From positions 1 to 17,681 of the forward strand of contig SFZC01000029.1 in NCBI GenBank assembly GCA_004558955.1: a stretch of DNA of 17,681 nucleotides, read 5' to 3'. Source of the stretch: a bacterium. Lineage in GTDB: Bacteria > Cyanobacteriota > Vampirovibrionia > Gastranaerophilales > Gastranaerophilaceae. The translations under genes were made by a program, and so were the position numbers. This document shows positions 1 through 5,624 of the stretch, one piece after another; within the stretch, counting starts at the first letter, position 1; each line of letters opens with the position of its first letter. The notes beneath the pieces are model-generated. The model saw nothing but the letters and a program-made list of their open reading frames with translations. It was not told the origin of the DNA and ran no database searches.

Positions 1-351
1 TTTTATAAAGTTGTTAACTTTCTTTTAGTGAAAACCACGTTTCTGTGGGTTTTAGCCGTATCATTCACTTTAAAGACTGTTTTCGGCATCCGTACACTTA
101 CCGTACGTCATTTCTATAAGCAGAGTTTTCTCCATCTGCTGTAATAGGTCAGAAAACCTATCCATTTTGTTAAATTGTTTAATTAGGAAGGTTCTACATC
201 CGAGGTTTCCCTCGGTGCACTCAAATTTCTTCAAGAGAAATATTCGCAAATAGTCTGTAATTTCAATAGTTTGCAATTAACTATCCTAGGACAACTTTAT
301 ATTTACAGACAATCCATCTATTTGCGAATACTTCAATGAAAGATTTACTTT
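1..351 (-). other. Structured insert following U34 of tRNA-Leu (possible intron, partial)
   Basis: On the minus strand this sequence follows the 5' half of a tRNA-Leu directly and shows no convincing gene. It is unusually rich in perfect hairpins: a long nested stem (238-333), TTTCT/AGAAA just after it, CCGAGG-GAAA-CCTCGG with a GNRA loop near 200-216, ATAGGT/ACCTAT near 147-165, CGTAC/GTACG near 80-97, an AAAACC(C)AC/GTGGTTTT stem near 30-53 and AAAGTT/AACTTT near 5-20. The anticodon 3' strand (TCCCT) and acceptor 3' strand (TTGGAGC) of the tRNA do not occur on this strand here, so any 3' exon lies outside the window. Position and structure suggest a self-splicing intron. However, I could not recognise a group I P7 (R/S) core, a U-G pair at the splice site, or a group II domain V. 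A mobile insertion that destroyed the tRNA is the alternative. A 68-codon ORF inside (70-276, minus) has no supporting features and I regard it as chance. Confidence 0.5.
238..333 (-). repeat. Long nested inverted repeat / extended hairpin
   Basis: The outer arms TATTCGCAAATAG (241-253) and CTATTTGCGAATA (318-330) are perfectly complementary and extend by A-U/G-U pairs to about 16 bp (238-253 with 318-333). Inside, GTCTGTAA at 253-260 pairs with TTACAGAC at 303-310, and ATAGTT/AACTAT (265-284) closes a small terminal hairpin. In an RNA transcribed leftward this would be one long, bulged helix near the start of the insert after the tRNA-Leu half, comparable in position to a P2 extension of an intron. 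It could also be the ends of a small palindromic mobile element. Confidence 0.75.
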
Positions 352-385
352 AAGTCCCTCGTGTCTGCCATTTCACCATTGGAGC
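352..385 (-). tRNA. tRNA-Leu(UAA), 5' half only (positions 1-34)
   Basis: Read leftward from 385 the sequence gives acceptor strand GCTCCAA, T8-G9, D-stem GTG/CAC around a loop holding the invariant GG, then anticodon-stem strand AGGGA and CTT. This is a typical bacterial tRNA-Leu 5' half, 34 nt long and ending at U34. The next bases (AAAGTAAATC) start like a UAA anticodon loop but do not provide the TCCCT strand needed to close the anticodon stem. Cyanobacterial and plastid tRNA-Leu(UAA) genes carry a group I intron exactly between U34 and A35. The break here matches that site, so either the gene is split by an intron running past the window edge or it has been cut by an insertion. The fragment identity is strong; functionality is unknown. 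Confidence 0.85.
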
Positions 386-396
386 AAATAAGAGCA

Positions 397-425
397 ACTA
401 TATTTCACAACATAATTGCTTAAAA
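397..425 (-). promoter_or_regulatory. Weak promoter candidate for the tRNA-Leu transcript
   Basis: On the minus strand TATAGT (397-402) lies 11 bases before the first tRNA base, with TTTTAA (420-425) 17 bases further upstream. The -10 box is good and the -35 is poor (3 of 6), so this is only a candidate. Confidence 0.3.
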
Positions 426-460
426 TATTGAAAAAGATAACAATATTCATTAATAAAGTC

Positions 461-493
461 TTATAATTCAGATATAAGATACAATGTTTTCAT
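461..493 (-). CDS. 10-codon minicistron with strong RBS
   Basis: GGGAGG, lying inside the last codons of the upstream 125-residue gene, sits 6-7 bases before an ATG at 493. The reading frame encodes MKTLYLISEL and stops at TAA (461-463). The ATG comes three bases after the previous stop codon, so it would be translated by reinitiating ribosomes. The product is too short for any family assignment. It may be the remnant of a third gene lost when the tRNA region was rearranged, a leader peptide, or chance; the well-placed RBS is the only support. Confidence 0.3.
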   Translation of the reverse strand: MKTLYLISEL

Positions 494-495
494 AA

Positions 496-873
496 CTATT
501 CCTCCCATTCTATTTTAAGTGTTGTTACATAGCAACTCCATTTCTTTCCACTTTCTTCAGATTCTTCTTTTGATTTATAAATGTAAGTTCCTACATAACT
601 ACTAAAATCAGCGTCTAAATAGATATTTATCCACCCTTCGTGCTTTTCAGTGGCAAAGAAAAGGTCTAAATGACTATCATATCCACTACGAAACTTTCCC
701 GAAGTATCAAGTGTAGCAAGCATCTCTTGCCCATCTTTCTTTGTAATTAAGGCTAATACTTGATACTTTTCGAATTTAGCATCAGTACATATAATCCTTG
801 CAGGGTTTCCTTCTCTTGTCACCACCTTCTTTGAAGGATTAGCAAGATATTCCTCTAAATTAAATTTTTTCAT
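496..873 (-). CDS. Hypothetical protein, 125 aa, accessory type
   Basis: This is a complete small soluble protein with no signal peptide or membrane helix. The start is well defined: TAGGGGAA precedes the ATG at 873 by about 6 bases. The N-terminus (MKKFNLEEY, then VVTREGNPARIICTD around residues 18-32, then an ALIT segment and a GQEMLATLDTSGKF strand) resembles small proteins that begin with a charged helix followed by an R-D/E-G-x-x-ARIIC motif. From memory I associate these with phage and conjugative-element cargo in gut bacteria, but I cannot name a domain. The C-terminus is rich in acidic residues and ends WEE. It lies downstream of the dusB-linked small genes, and its last codons carry the RBS for the minicistron. 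Function unknown; a mobile-element origin is an inference. Confidence 0.8.
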   Translation of the reverse strand: MKKFNLEEYLANPSKKVVTREGNPARIICTDAKFEKYQVLALITKKDGQEMLATLDTSGKFRSGYDSHLDLFFATEKHEGWINIYLDADFSSYVGTYIYKSKEESEESGKKWSCYVTTLKIEWEE

Positions 874-920
874 AATTATTCCCCTATTAAAAGATAACTA
901 TATTTTATTAAATTTATTAT

Positions 921-1076
921 TTAATTCTTTATTTCAATTATTTTATCACAATTCTTACATTTATATAATGTGGTATTTTCATTATAAGAATAACTTGTAA
1001 ATTTATAATAATTGTGTCCTGAAAATTTACAAATTAATCTTTTCAGTAAACAATTAGTTAATAGATTATTAGTCAT
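921..1076 (-). CDS. Small zinc-ribbon-like protein, 51 aa
   Basis: The frame opens at ATG (1074-1076) and closes at TAA (921-923). The ATG overlaps the stop of the preceding ORF as ATGA, a classic translational-coupling arrangement. The product contains KRLICKFSGHNYY (residues 13-25) and, near the C-terminus, LYKCKNCDKII. That gives C...H and CxxC ligands, similar in layout to the short prophage-type proteins that begin M-K-x-L/I-C-K-x-x-G-H and end in a CxxCGK knuckle (I recall these as DUF1660-like). In such relatives the protein usually begins at the K-R-L-I-C segment. Here the corresponding codon is CTG, so the true start is either the coupled ATG or a nonstandard one. There is no Shine-Dalgarno before the ATG. 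Function unknown; zinc binding is inferred from the cysteines and histidine. Confidence 0.55.
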   Translation of the reverse strand: MTNNLLTNCLLKRLICKFSGHNYYKFTSYSYNENTTLYKCKNCDKIIEIKN

Positions 1077-1267
1077 AATATTATAATTAAAGTTTTAAAT
1101 TCTTTTAACAAACTTGTTTCTATATCTGAATAATAAAGTTGATATCCAAACATTTCCAAAAGGTCAACATACTTTGTATTTGTATTTTGTGCCGATTTTT
1201 CAATGTTTTCAACAGTGTTATTGTAGGTGTATATAAAGTTGTAAGAATTTAAAAATATTGATAGCAT
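1073..1267 (-). CDS. Hypothetical protein, 64 aa, overlapping dusB and the zinc-ribbon gene
   Basis: The ATG at 1267 lies inside the last codons of dusB (19-base overlap), and the TGA at 1073-1075 overlaps the next gene's start as ATGA. The product has a hydrophobic start, a polar Asn/Thr/Lys-rich middle, and a C-terminal helix-like part (residues about 33-60) ending in a run of Ile/Leu. It has no recognisable motif. The only RBS candidate is GAAAG just before the ATG. The chained overlaps on both sides argue for a real small gene translated by coupling; length and AT-rich composition argue for caution. It could also be the degraded 5' part of a larger cargo gene. Confidence 0.4.
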   Translation of the reverse strand: MLSIFLNSYNFIYTYNNTVENIEKSAQNTNTKYVDLLEMFGYQLYYSDIETSLLKEFKTLIIIL

Positions 1268-2238
1268 TCTTTCAATCTACGATTGAATTTTCTTATATAT
1301 TCAATATATTCAAGAATTTTGTTGTAATCTTCTTCCACTACCATAACTGAACGAATTTTAGCAGCATTGCGAATACCTGCGATATAGTATGGGTAAAATT
1401 TTCTAAAAAATTTAATTGCCAAACTTTCCCCACGAAGTTTGATTTCTTCATCCAAATGCCATCTCATCATGTTGAGTTTTTCGTCTAATGTCGGTGGTGC
1501 AATTTTTTCACCTGTTGCAAAATAATGAGCAATTCTTCCGATAAGTGTCGGGTCACCAAGCACTCCCCTTGCAATAGCCACACCATCCGCTTCACTTTCT
1601 TCAAGACATTTAATTGCCTCTTCAATCGAGGTAATATCACCGTTTGCAAAAACGGGGATATCTACATTATGTTTAAGTTTGCTGATTTTTTTCCAGTCCG
1701 CAACCCCTGAGTAAAACTGAGAGCGGGTTCTTCCGTGAATTGTAATAAATTCCGCTCCTGCTTCTTGCATTTGTTGCCCGAATTCTACAAAATTCATTTC
1801 ACCTTGTGTGTAGCCGAGCCTGAATTTTACGCTAACGGGCTTATCAGTTCCAGCTTTTACAGCCTTAACCAAATCTGCTGCAAGTCGTGGAGTTCGCATC
1901 AATGCGGCTCCGTCTTGACCTTTTACGACTTTATTAACCGGACAACCCATATTTATATCAATCATATCCGCAAATTGGCTTAAATATCTTGCTGCGGCTT
2001 CCATTAAATGCGGTTTGTGTCCGTTTATTTGGTAAACAATCGGGTGATGAGTGTCATCCAGTTTTGTAATTTCAGTTTTTACATTTTGAGCCAAAAATTC
2101 GGAGCTTATCATCTCTGTTGTCAAGAGTGCTGTCGGAGCGTGCTTTCTGACAAGTGAACGCAAAACATAATCTGTTATACCTGCCATTGGGGCAAGTGAA
2201 ACCTTACTTTCTATTAATTTTGCTACTCTATTTTGCAT
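1249..2238 (-). CDS. dusB: tRNA-dihydrouridine synthase (DusB/NifR3 family)
   Basis: This is an FMN- and NADPH-dependent enzyme that reduces specific uridines in the tRNA D-loop to dihydrouridine in the cytosol. The 329-residue length is normal for DusB. Visible motifs in order: LAPMAGITD (residues 15-23, flavin-binding start of the TIM barrel), DINMGCP (94-100) with the catalytic acid Cys99, KGQDGAALM (106-114), VKFRLGY (137-143), TIHGRTRSQ (166-174), ANGDI (198-202) and GVAIARG (219-225, phosphate site). A helical C-terminal domain follows. The ATG at 2238 lies within the 3' end of the TPR gene (11-base overlap) with AAGGA only two bases upstream, so translation is probably coupled to the TPR gene. 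The 3' end overlaps a small ORF. Whether it acts at U20/U20a or U17, as in other Dus subfamilies, cannot be read from the sequence. Confidence 0.95.
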   Translation of the reverse strand: MQNRVAKLIESKVSLAPMAGITDYVLRSLVRKHAPTALLTTEMISSEFLAQNVKTEITKLDDTHHPIVYQINGHKPHLMEAAARYLSQFADMIDINMGCPVNKVVKGQDGAALMRTPRLAADLVKAVKAGTDKPVSVKFRLGYTQGEMNFVEFGQQMQEAGAEFITIHGRTRSQFYSGVADWKKISKLKHNVDIPVFANGDITSIEEAIKCLEESEADGVAIARGVLGDPTLIGRIAHYFATGEKIAPPTLDEKLNMMRWHLDEEIKLRGESLAIKFFRKFYPYYIAGIRNAAKIRSVMVVEEDYNKILEYIEYIRKFNRRLKECYQYF

Positions 2239-4354
2239 AATCCTTCAATTCTTCGGCTCTTGCTTTTGCGTATTCTTTATATTGGTCATCGTCAGCATTT
2301 GAGTTTGCGTAGGCAATATAATATTTATACGCATTTTTGAAATCTTTTAGCGAATCATAATCAGAAGCTATCATATAATTACAAATCAGAAAATCTTTGT
2401 TTAGTTGATATGCTTTTGTTAAGTCCCTGATTGCTTCTTTTTTATTTTCCTTCGCATCATATATCATACCACGATAATAAAAGGCGTAAGCGTTATTGCT
2501 GTCTTTTGCTAACAATTCGTTGAATTTTACAAGGCTTTCGTCATATTTTTCTTCATCATACAAGGCGATAGCCGAATTTAGCAGATTTGACCTGTCGTTT
2601 TCTTCGATAGATTGCAGATATTCAATCGCTTGAGTATTGCCTTTATTAAAGGCAATCGCTTTTTGCAAATAAAATTTTGCATCTTCGTATTTTTCGTCTT
2701 CCCCATACAGGCAAGCTATGTAGTATGCAATGTCAGAATCTACAGGTTTTAGAGCAAGTGCTTTTTTGTAATATTCAATCGCATGTTCTCTGTCCCCGAG
2801 TTCTTGGTATGAAGTAGCGACACCAATCATCGTATCAACCGTCGGCGGTTGAATTAATAAATAGTAACTGATTGCGTTTTTGTAATCTTTGTTTTTATAC
2901 GCTGTTGCAGCCTTATCCATTTGTTGGTTTAACTTCATATCATTGATATTGTTAAGTGTTGAGGTAATTGTTGCTTCTTTTGGAAAAGCGGCAGAAGCGG
3001 TTTGCAAAGTCGAAATTGCAGCATCAAAATTATTGCCTTGAGCAAGGGCTAAGGCTTTATTTACATAAATTTCAGGTGATTTACCGTTAAGTCTGATTGC
3101 TTCGTTGTAAAGCGTAATCGCATCGGTCAACTTACCGTTTTTGTGCAGTTCTATTGCGTAATCATAGAAAATATCCGCAGGGTGCATGTTTTCCATGTTT
3201 TTATTTACATATTCAATAAATGCAGATGCGGTCATTGTCTTTTTCGCATTGCTAATCAGTTGGTTTTTGATGTATTCGTTTTCGGGGTCAAGTTCAAGAA
3301 CTTTTCTGTAGCCCTCTTGAGCAACTTTATTATCGCCAAGTTTGTCATAGCATTGAGCCCTGTATAAATTTGCATTAATATTATTAGGATAAAGTATCAG
3401 AACTGATTCATAAGCCTTGATAGCTGTTCTGTAATCGCCTTTTTGCTGATACAAAGTACCCGTGTTAATTCTTGTATTTGTGTTTGACGGGTCAAGTGCT
3501 TCTGCCTGCTTGTAATAAGTGAGCGCTTCGTCTAACTTGTCCTGTTTTTGTAAAATAGCACCCAGGTTTGCGTACAAGGCACCGTTTTTAGGGTTATTTT
3601 CAAGTTTTTTTCTGAAAATTCTTTCTAATCCGTACAAAACCTCTTTATTATCAGAAGTTAAGTGTTGCAAAACGTAAGAATACTCTGTCATTGCATCTTC
3701 TTCGTTGTTTTGATTATCAAGAATTTTTGCATAAGCAAGTCTTAAATCCAAATTTGTAGGATTTACTGCAACGGCTTTTTTATAATATTCTCCGGCTTTC
3801 GGTTCGTTGCCTAAAATCTTCATTATTTCCGCAACTTGTTCAAAACTTTTTGCTTGCAAGTTTTTACTGCCAAGTGCTTGCATAAATTCATACGCTGCTG
3901 CAGGGAAATTTCCTTCTGCACGAAGTCTTTTTGCCGTGTTAAATCTGTTTTGAGACGAGGTGTCAAATTTTGTAAATTCTAGGCAGTTGTTCAAATTGTT
4001 TTGAACTTTTACAGTGGCAGAAGATGAGTTTTGAGCAGCCCCGCTATTCGGGTAATAAACTAAATAAAATAACGCACTTCTAAAATCATCGGCGGCTTTT
4101 GTCCACTCTTTATCTTTGTTTGCGTATTCCGTGCCTCTTGCAAGGTACGCATTGATAAGCCCGATTCGTGCGGAATTATCAAGATAATTTATACGCAAAG
4201 CACTCTTAAACTCGTTGATTGCGTTTGGGTACTGATATTGAGACATGTAAGTCTGCCCTAAGTCGTAATGCTCCTTAAAATCAGCGAAAGCAATTCCGTT
4301 TAGCAGTGTTAAAATAAAGCATAGTTTCGCAAGTTTAGCCAATGTTTTCTTCAT
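2228..4354 (-). CDS. Secreted tetratricopeptide-repeat protein, 708 aa
   Basis: The N-terminus (MKKTLAKLAKLCFILTLLNG..AFA, residues 1-24) is a signal peptide with a likely cleavage after AFA-D. The rest is a long run of about 34-residue TPR helices, with consensus signatures such as ALYANLGAILQKQDKLDEAL, YYKQAEALDPSN, YESVLILYPNN and YYKKALALKPVD. I estimate 12-15 repeats, and they extend almost to the C-terminus. No enzymatic domain is visible, so it is probably a periplasmic or envelope scaffold for protein-protein contacts. A longer GTG-initiated reading from 4360 is possible. I chose ATG 4354 because AGGGAG sits five bases before it, whereas that same RBS would overlap the GTG. A promoter lies at 4398-4426. 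The gene leads a leftward operon with dusB. Partners are unknown. Confidence 0.88.
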   Translation of the reverse strand: MKKTLAKLAKLCFILTLLNGIAFADFKEHYDLGQTYMSQYQYPNAINEFKSALRINYLDNSARIGLINAYLARGTEYANKDKEWTKAADDFRSALFYLVYYPNSGAAQNSSSATVKVQNNLNNCLEFTKFDTSSQNRFNTAKRLRAEGNFPAAAYEFMQALGSKNLQAKSFEQVAEIMKILGNEPKAGEYYKKAVAVNPTNLDLRLAYAKILDNQNNEEDAMTEYSYVLQHLTSDNKEVLYGLERIFRKKLENNPKNGALYANLGAILQKQDKLDEALTYYKQAEALDPSNTNTRINTGTLYQQKGDYRTAIKAYESVLILYPNNINANLYRAQCYDKLGDNKVAQEGYRKVLELDPENEYIKNQLISNAKKTMTASAFIEYVNKNMENMHPADIFYDYAIELHKNGKLTDAITLYNEAIRLNGKSPEIYVNKALALAQGNNFDAAISTLQTASAAFPKEATITSTLNNINDMKLNQQMDKAATAYKNKDYKNAISYYLLIQPPTVDTMIGVATSYQELGDREHAIEYYKKALALKPVDSDIAYYIACLYGEDEKYEDAKFYLQKAIAFNKGNTQAIEYLQSIEENDRSNLLNSAIALYDEEKYDESLVKFNELLAKDSNNAYAFYYRGMIYDAKENKKEAIRDLTKAYQLNKDFLICNYMIASDYDSLKDFKNAYKYYIAYANSNADDDQYKEYAKARAEELKDYAK

Positions 4355-4397
4355 AAGCACTCCCTTTTGAAACTATTTTATTACAACAATTTTTTTC

Positions 4398-4426
4398 TGT
4401 ATATACAACAGTGGGGTAATTGTAAA
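4398..4426 (-). promoter_or_regulatory. Promoter of the TPR-dusB operon
   Basis: On the minus strand TTTACA (4421-4426) and TATACA (4398-4403) are separated by exactly 17 bases, matching a sigma-70 type promoter in 10 of 12 positions. The expected transcript start is about 35-40 bases before the ATG at 4354. It sits between this operon and the terminator-like hairpin of the 46-codon gene. Confidence 0.6.
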
Positions 4427-4435
4427 CTTCTGTAT

Positions 4436-4470
4436 CAAAAAGCACGAATTTCTAACCTGAAACCCGTGCT
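4436..4470 (-). terminator. Terminator-like hairpin after the 46-codon gene
   Basis: On the minus strand AGCACG (4465-4470) pairs with CGTGCT (4441-4446), with an inner TTC/GAA pairing inside the loop. The stem is followed immediately by five T residues. It lies 13 bases after the TAA of the small minus-strand gene. The stem is short and the T tract brief, so efficiency may be modest. Confidence 0.5.
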
Positions 4471-4483
4471 ATGATTTGAAAAC

Positions 4484-4624
4484 TTATTCCATAATAAAAT
4501 CGCTTACTGAAATATAGCTCATACATTCATCAAACAGTTTTTGGAGAGGAATTGAAATCATGTCTTCCGTAACTTGATTGTCTTCCAAAGTTGCTGTGGC
4601 TAAATTCATTTGTTTGTTTTCCAT
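4484..4624 (-). CDS. Hypothetical small acidic protein, 46 aa
   Basis: The ATG at 4624 is preceded by GAGGAG (4634-4639) with a nine-base spacer, and the frame ends with TAA at 4484-4486. A terminator-like hairpin follows, so the unit looks like a complete monocistronic gene. The product starts MENKQMNLATATLEDNQ. It is acidic, with an amphipathic C-terminal half containing PLQKLFDECMSYI and one cysteine. There is no signal peptide, membrane helix or metal motif. It is short enough to be missed by automatic callers. It is transcribed away from infC, and the spacer between them holds the alternative hairpins at 4696-4755. Function unknown; a small regulatory or adaptor protein is speculation. 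Confidence 0.65.
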   Translation of the reverse strand: MENKQMNLATATLEDNQVTEDMISIPLQKLFDECMSYISVSDFIME

Positions 4625-4695
4625 TTTTTAATACTCCTCATTTATTCTTTTGGGTAAATATCCTTAATCTTAACAAGTTTTTTATCGGTTCTTAC

Positions 4696-4755
4696 TGCGG
4701 AAAACTTTAATATAAAATGTATATATTCCGCACATATTTTATGAAAATGTTGCGG
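4696..4755 (+). promoter_or_regulatory. Three mutually exclusive complementary segments upstream of infC
   Basis: TGCGGAA (4696-4702) can pair with TTCCGCA (4726-4732). The latter also overlaps the left arm of a stronger hairpin, CCGCA-(C)-ATATTTT / AAAATGT-TGCGG (4728-4755, 12 bp with one bulge and an ATG loop). The two structures cannot form together, which is the geometry of an attenuator or a conformational switch. It could belong to an infC leader if transcription starts upstream. However, the best -10 box (TATAAT, 4809-4814) lies downstream of it, so it may instead act on the 46-codon gene's strand or at the DNA level. Confidence 0.4.
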
Positions 4756-4854
4756 TTAGTGTCTTTGAATGCTTTACAAAAGTTAATGTTAGTAAAAAAT
4801 ATGATTATTATAATTGAAATTTTATGCTAAAATAAGTTGTGTAGTACTTAATAT

Positions 4855-4870
4855 AGGAGATAAGAAAATA
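4855..4870 (+). promoter_or_regulatory. infC ribosome binding site with AUA start codon
   Basis: AGGAGAT (4855-4861) is followed by six bases and then ATA (4868-4870), in frame with IF-3. No ATG, GTG or TTG is placed at that distance. The RBS therefore decides the start and points to initiation at AUA. infC genes in many bacteria use a rare codon (AUU in E. coli) that IF-3 itself discriminates against. Confidence 0.7.
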
Positions 4871-5407
4871 GCAAACGATAACAGATCCGGCAAGGATAAG
4901 GACAAAACAATAATGAACGAGAAAATCCGTTCAAAAGAAGTCAGATTGATAGATAATGAGGGTGTGAATCACGGGGTAGTACCAACAGCAAAAGCGTTGG
5001 CAATGGCAGAAGAAGCAGATTTAGATTTGGTTCTTATAAGTCCTAATCAGGCTCCGCCGGTTGCTAAAATCTTAGACTACGGTAAGTATAAGTACGAAAT
5101 GGTGAAAAAAGCCAAAGAAGCGAAGAAAAAACAACACGTTGTTGAAATTAAAGAAGTTAAAGTAAGATATAAGATTGACGTTCATGACTACGAGGTTAGA
5201 ATTAAGAGCGTTAGAAAATTTATTTCTCAAGGTAACAAGGTTAAAATTGTTGTCATGTTGAGAGGTCGTGAAATGCAACATTCAAACTTGGCGTTTGAAC
5301 TGGCTAACAGATTTTTGGCAGACTTGACAAACGATCCTATTCAATTAGAGAAAAACCCTCAATTAGAAGGTCGTAACGTTACGCTATACTTGGCACCACA
5401 GAATTAG
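4868..5407 (+). CDS. infC: Translation initiation factor IF-3
   Basis: IF-3 binds the 30S subunit, prevents premature 50S joining and proofreads the start codon and initiator tRNA. From the AUA at 4868 the protein has 179 residues, the usual length. The N-domain starts at NEKIRSKEVRLIDNEG and runs to PPVAKILDYGKYKYE, followed by the lysine-rich linker KKAKEAKKKQ. The C-domain starts at IKEVKVRYKIDVHDYEVR, contains VKIVVMLRGREMQH and ends in NVTLYLAPQN. Alternative starts are TTG 4814 (no RBS, giving a non-homologous extension) and ATG 4913 (AAGGA 10 bases upstream), which would remove 15 residues. The AUA choice implies negative autoregulation by IF-3. A TATAAT at 4809-4814 is the best -10 candidate, with no clear -35. 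Unlike the usual infC-rpmI-rplT order, no ribosomal protein gene follows; a tRNA-Phe does. Confidence 0.92.
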   Translation: MANDNRSGKDKDKTIMNEKIRSKEVRLIDNEGVNHGVVPTAKALAMAEEADLDLVLISPNQAPPVAKILDYGKYKYEMVKKAKEAKKKQHVVEIKEVKVRYKIDVHDYEVRIKSVRKFISQGNKVKIVVMLRGREMQHSNLAFELANRFLADLTNDPIQLEKNPQLEGRNVTLYLAPQN

Positions 5408-5442
5408 AATAATATAAAAATGTGTTTGTGAGCAAAATGTGC

Positions 5443-5470
5443 TTGACTTCAAAAAATCAGCAAATATAAT
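5443..5470 (+). promoter_or_regulatory. Strong promoter of tRNA-Phe
   Basis: TTGACT (5443-5448), a 16-base spacer and a perfect TATAAT (5465-5470) give a near-consensus sigma-70 promoter. The start of transcription would be near 5477, about 23 bases before the mature tRNA. It begins 36 bases after the infC stop, so the tRNA need not depend on infC transcription. Confidence 0.8.
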
Positions 5471-5499
5471 AAAGAAGTACCGATTGGGAGCAAACACGA

Positions 5500-5575
5500 G
5501 CCGCAATAGCTCAGTTGGTAGAGCAAGGGACTGAAAATCCCTGTGTCCTTGGTTCAATTCCGAGTTGCGGCACCA
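5500..5575 (+). tRNA. tRNA-Phe(GAA)
   Basis: This is a full 76-base cloverleaf. Acceptor GCCGCAA pairs with TTGCGGC. The D-arm is GCTC/GAGC with GG in the loop. The anticodon stem GGGA/TCCC encloses CTGAAAA, so the anticodon GAA falls at 5533-5535. The T-arm carries GGTTCAATTCC. The discriminator is A and CCA is encoded (5573-5575). A strong promoter lies upstream and an intrinsic terminator directly downstream, so the gene is probably a single-tRNA transcript. Confidence 0.97.
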
Positions 5576-5580
5576 TTTTT

Positions 5581-5609
5581 AAAAGAACCCGTTTAAGGGT
5601 TCTTTTTTT
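5581..5609 (+). terminator. Intrinsic terminator of tRNA-Phe
   Basis: AAAAGAACCC (5581-5590) and GGGTTCTTTT (5597-5606) form a perfect 10-bp stem with a six-base loop, followed by more T residues (seven T in a row overall from 5603). It begins five bases after the encoded CCA. Confidence 0.92.
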
Positions 5610-5624
5610 ATGAAAAAGGTGTAT

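Noticed and set aside
70..276. 68-codon minus-strand frame inside the structured insert
   Set aside because: It runs across several perfect hairpins, has no RBS and no protein-like motif; RNA structure explains the sequence better.
1..351. Assignment of the insert as a definite group I intron
   Set aside because: The position fits, but the conserved core and the U-G pair at the splice site were not found, so only a possible intron is reported.
352..385. tRNA-Leu fragment as an ordinary attL/attR of an integrated phage
   Set aside because: Tyrosine integrases usually leave a displaced 3' tRNA portion; a lone 5' half ending at U34, with no integrase in view, does not match that pattern.
4814..4867. 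TTG-initiated N-terminal extension of IF-3
   Set aside because: No RBS precedes the TTG, the added residues are unlike IF-3, and the RBS at 4855 falls inside the extension.
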